DNA of 28,441 nt from Mastigamoeba balamuthi. Lineage: Eukaryota > Evosea > Mastigamoebida > Mastigamoebidae. The stretch lies in the NCBI GenBank assembly GCA_902651635.1, contig CACRSC010000136.1, positions 30,257 through 58,697 on the forward strand, read 5' to 3'. The notes under the pieces are model-generated. The model searched no databases. It was given only the letters and a program-made list of their open reading frames with translations, and was not told the DNA's origin. Of the stretch, positions 28,151-28,441 are shown one piece after another; the stretch's first letter is position 1, and every line of letters begins with the position of its first letter. Made by a program: the position numbers and the translations under genes.

Positions 28151-28441
28151 TCACCCGGAGGAGCTGGCGGTGGCGCTGTCCTCCTGCGGGGGCTCCCTGG
28201 CCCGTATGTCGGCCCTGAGGGGCACCTCGGCCGTCTCCCTGGCCCCCGCCGAGTCGCGCAGCGCGATCCTGACGCTCGTCGCGACGGCCGCCGGGCGCAG
28301 CGGCCGCAGCGTGACGCGCACCGTCTGGTCGCTGCCGCAGGCGACCATCAGCTCGCCCACCGGGGCGCCCTCGGCCCCCGCGGGGCCCTCTGCGCGCACG
28401 CTGACCTCGTAGGCCTCGCAGGGCCCGGGCGCCAGCACCTC
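28151..28441 (-). CDS. 3' end of an unrecognised gene, cut by the window edge
   Basis: An open minus-strand frame enters from the right edge and ends with a stop at 28151-28153, giving 96 C-terminal residues. Composition (GC-rich third positions) matches the neighbouring genes. Alternating hydrophobic strands such as AYEVSVRAEG, VRVTLRPL and SVRIALRD suggest a beta-sandwich domain. A charged Ser/Glu-rich tail (PPQEDSATASSSG) closes the protein. I cannot assign a family. It is oriented like the GH5 gene, about 600 nt away. Confidence 0.55.
   Translation of the reverse strand, partial: EVLAPGPCEAYEVSVRAEGPAGAEGAPVGELMVACGSDQTVRVTLRPLRPAAVATSVRIALRDSAGARETAEVPLRADIRAREPPQEDSATASSSG

Overview
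This window is nuclear DNA from a eukaryote. The genes are split by GT-AG and a few GC-AG introns. A tRNA-Gly carries internal A and B boxes, and the products are eukaryote-specific: an LRR-RGS regulator, a LIM protein, a gamma-SNAP, an MMTAG2-like protein and a TBL2-like WD40 protein. Exons are very GC- and CpG-rich. Genes are compact, with introns of about 50-580 nt and intergenic gaps of about 0.2-1.6 kb. Together with secreted or surface xylanases and an endoglycoceramidase-like enzyme, this fits a free-living, GC-rich protist. An amoebozoan (for example an archamoeba) is possible, but the sequence alone does not settle the lineage.

Layout. 1-2508 (+): LRR-RGS gene, 5' end uncertain. 2612-2683 (+): tRNA-Gly(UCC). 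About 2.88-8.05 kb: an AT-richer, strongly CpG-poor zone of broken coding sequence, all on the minus strand. It holds two decayed, distantly related transposase-like reading frames, a decayed transportin/karyopherin C-terminus, and a GC-rich fragment that may come from a Rap-GAP-type gene. 8778-15017 (-): three tandem family GH10 xylanase genes, each with a signal peptide, one intron at the same position, a Ser/Pro-rich linker and a GPI-anchor-type tail. 15866-17248 (-): MMTAG2/C1orf35-like nuclear protein. 17868-18880 (-): LIM protein with exon-encoded 34-residue repeats. 19516-21968 (+): membrane-anchored WD40 protein (TBL2-like), divergent from the LIM gene. 22160-24604 (-): gamma-SNAP with a long tail of nine NPF motifs. 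24981-27552 (-): secreted GH5 endoglycoceramidase-like hydrolase. 28151-28441 (-): 3' end of an unrecognised gene running off the right edge.

How it fits together. Two biological themes are visible. One is extracellular glycan and glycolipid breakdown: three probably membrane-tethered xylanases plus an endoglycoceramidase-like enzyme, all sharing a GGCGGTTG element 117-200 bp upstream of their start codons. The other is housekeeping and membrane traffic (gamma-SNAP, WD40, LIM, MMTAG2). The promoters of these genes instead carry (A)ATATC-containing palindromes close to the ATG. The most unusual items are the NPF-tailed gamma-SNAP, the two promoter signatures, three abutting inverted repeats upstream of the MMTAG2-like gene, introns that have duplicated parts of themselves including the 3' splice site, the GTACGC/GTGCGC/GTATGC donor preference with two GC-AG introns, and the CpG-starved graveyard of mobile-element remnants. 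All exon structures were worked out by hand from reading frame, splice dinucleotides and family conservation. Base composition statements are hand estimates.
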